A stretch of DNA of 13,142 nt from Flavobacteriia bacterium (GTDB lineage: Bacteria > Bacteroidota > Bacteroidia > Flavobacteriales > Flavobacteriaceae): positions 1 to 13,142 of the forward strand of contig JAHBAN010000024.1 in assembly GCA_018500075.1 (NCBI GenBank), in the 5' to 3' direction. Of this stretch, positions 12,210-13,142 are shown piece by piece; within the stretch, counting starts at the first letter, position 1; each line of letters starts with the position of its first letter. The notes under the pieces are model-generated. The model was given only the letters and a program-made list of their open reading frames with translations. It made no database searches and was not told where the DNA came from. The translations under genes were made by a program, and so were the position numbers.

Positions 12210-13142
12210 ATGGCCGAGCTTGTGACATTTGACTTCAAAGACCTTGATCTTGAGGCGCTGGGCGGCGCTGCGGGGCGTGTGGCTGTTGTGGCCAGCCCCG
12301 AGGGCACGCTTGACAAGGCCGGGCGGCGCGTGGCGCGGCTCACCAAGGGCGCGCTGAAGCGGCTTTTGGAGAGCGAGCGCTTTGAAAAGGCCCGCGAGGG
12401 CGATGTTCTGACGCTGGGCTACCCGTCTGGCATGGCGGCGGAGGCTGTGGATGTGGTCAAGCTGGCGCGCACGGCCAAGGCCGAGACCGCGCGCAAGGCG
12501 GGCGTGTCTTTGGCCAAGACCAAAGGCAAGGCGGCGCTGACGCTTTGCCTTGGGGCGATGCCACGGGCGCATGAGCTTGTGATGGGGCTGGCGCTGCGCC
12601 TTTATGAGTTTACGCCCCATAAGACGGCAAAGGCGGAGGCGGAGGGCGCGATCTGTGTGATGTGCCCCAATCCCGCAGCGCTTGAGGGGGCTGTGGCCGA
12701 TCCGCTGGCTGTGGCACGCGGGGTGCATTTCACGCGCGATCTGGTCAATGAGCCGGCCAATCACCTGACCACAACCGAATTTGCCAATCGTCTTGTGGCG
12801 CTGGGCAAGCTCGGCCTGACGGTCAAGGTGTTGGAGGAGGATGAGCTGGCCAAGCTCGGGATGAATGCGCTGCTGTCGGTCGGACATGGCAGCATCAGCC
12901 CTTCGAAAGTTGTAATTATGGAGTGGCTCGGCGGCGAAAAGGGCGCGGCCCCGCTGGCGCTTGTTGGCAAGGGCGTTGTGTTTGACACTGGGGGCATCAG
13001 CCTCAAGCCAGCGGCGGGCATGGAAGACATGACCATGGACATGGGCGGCGCGGGCACGGTTGCGGGCACGATGCAGGCCTTGGCCGAGCGCAAGGCGCGG
13101 GCAAATGTCATCGGGCTTGTCGGGCTGGTCGAGAATATGCCC
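12210..13142 (+). CDS. pepA: Leucyl aminopeptidase (M17), 3' end outside window
   Basis: The first 311 codons of an M17 cytosolic aminopeptidase, which releases N-terminal residues from peptides using two metal ions. The frame is open from ATG 12210 to the window end. GGGAG (12199-12203) lies 6 nt before the ATG. The N-terminal macro-like domain covers about 1-155, and RDLVNEPANHLTT marks the start of the catalytic domain near residue 176. The first active-site block is complete: K254, D259, K266 and D277 in GKGVVFDTGG and DMTMDMGG. Their spacing is identical to E. coli K270, D275, K282 and D293. The second metal-binding block (NTDAEGR in the family) lies beyond the edge. The gene is divergent from lptF across a 200-bp region. 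Confidence 0.93.
   Translation, partial: MAELVTFDFKDLDLEALGGAAGRVAVVASPEGTLDKAGRRVARLTKGALKRLLESERFEKAREGDVLTLGYPSGMAAEAVDVVKLARTAKAETARKAGVSLAKTKGKAALTLCLGAMPRAHELVMGLALRLYEFTPHKTAKAEAEGAICVMCPNPAALEGAVADPLAVARGVHFTRDLVNEPANHLTTTEFANRLVALGKLGLTVKVLEEDELAKLGMNALLSVGHGSISPSKVVIMEWLGGEKGAAPLALVGKGVVFDTGGISLKPAAGMEDMTMDMGGAGTVAGTMQALAERKARANVIGLVGLVENMP

Noticed and set aside
10921..12225. 434-codon open frame on the plus strand opposite lptF
   Set aside because: It mirrors lptF codons in a GC-rich genome. Its composition is Gln/Gly/His/Arg-rich with no family motif, and lptF is certain.
12159..12887. 242-codon minus-strand frame opposite pepA
   Set aside because: It is an antisense shadow; the pepA frame carries exact M17 active-site spacing.

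Overview
The window reads as an ordinary, densely packed chromosomal stretch from a GC-rich alphaproteobacterium, most likely of the Rhodobacterales (Roseobacter group). The evidence is the strong G/C preference at third codon positions, the gene orders prfA-prmC-DUF4167 and lptF-lptG-lptD-surA-pdxA-rsmA with pepA divergent, a SurA with a single parvulin domain, and protein sequences that look rhodobacteral to me from memory. I ran no database search. I see no tRNA, rRNA, insertion sequence, prophage or CRISPR array.

Layout. Positions 43-1471 (+) hold an agmatinase-family ureohydrolase (speB) and a small membrane-anchored DUF1499 protein. The DUF1499 gene collides 3' to 3' with a short minus-strand gene (1412-1711) for a secreted cysteine-rich protein of unknown function. 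That small gene has an extended -10 promoter that would start its mRNA on the A of its ATG, suggesting a leaderless transcript. Positions 1774-4470 (+) hold prfA (release factor 1), prmC (the methyltransferase that modifies the RF1 GGQ motif) and, after a 196-nt leader with a long imperfect hairpin, a DUF4167 protein. A strong intrinsic terminator (4476-4503) closes this run.

Positions 4594-12009 (-) form one tight six-gene run, transcribed lptF, lptG, lptD, surA, pdxA, rsmA. Junctions are 4-nt ATGA overlaps (lptF/lptG, pdxA/rsmA), an 11-nt overlap with a TTG start (surA/pdxA), or gaps of 5 to 8 nt. The first four genes serve outer-membrane assembly: LptF and LptG extract LPS from the inner membrane, LptD inserts it into the outer membrane, and SurA escorts outer-membrane barrels such as LptD. 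PdxA (vitamin B6 synthesis) and RsmA (16S rRNA dimethylation) are added at the end. A roughly 200-bp divergent region with dyad symmetry and two mutually exclusive GC-rich hairpins separates lptF from pepA (12210 to window end, +), a leucyl aminopeptidase cut off by the window edge.

Most genes are recognisable housekeeping functions, and I found no convincing new multi-gene system. The less explained parts are the small cysteine-rich gene with its candidate leaderless promoter and duplicated signal-cleavage site, the structured leader before the DUF4167 gene, an 11-12 bp degenerate tandem repeat behind rsmA, and an acidic metal-binding-like loop in LptD.
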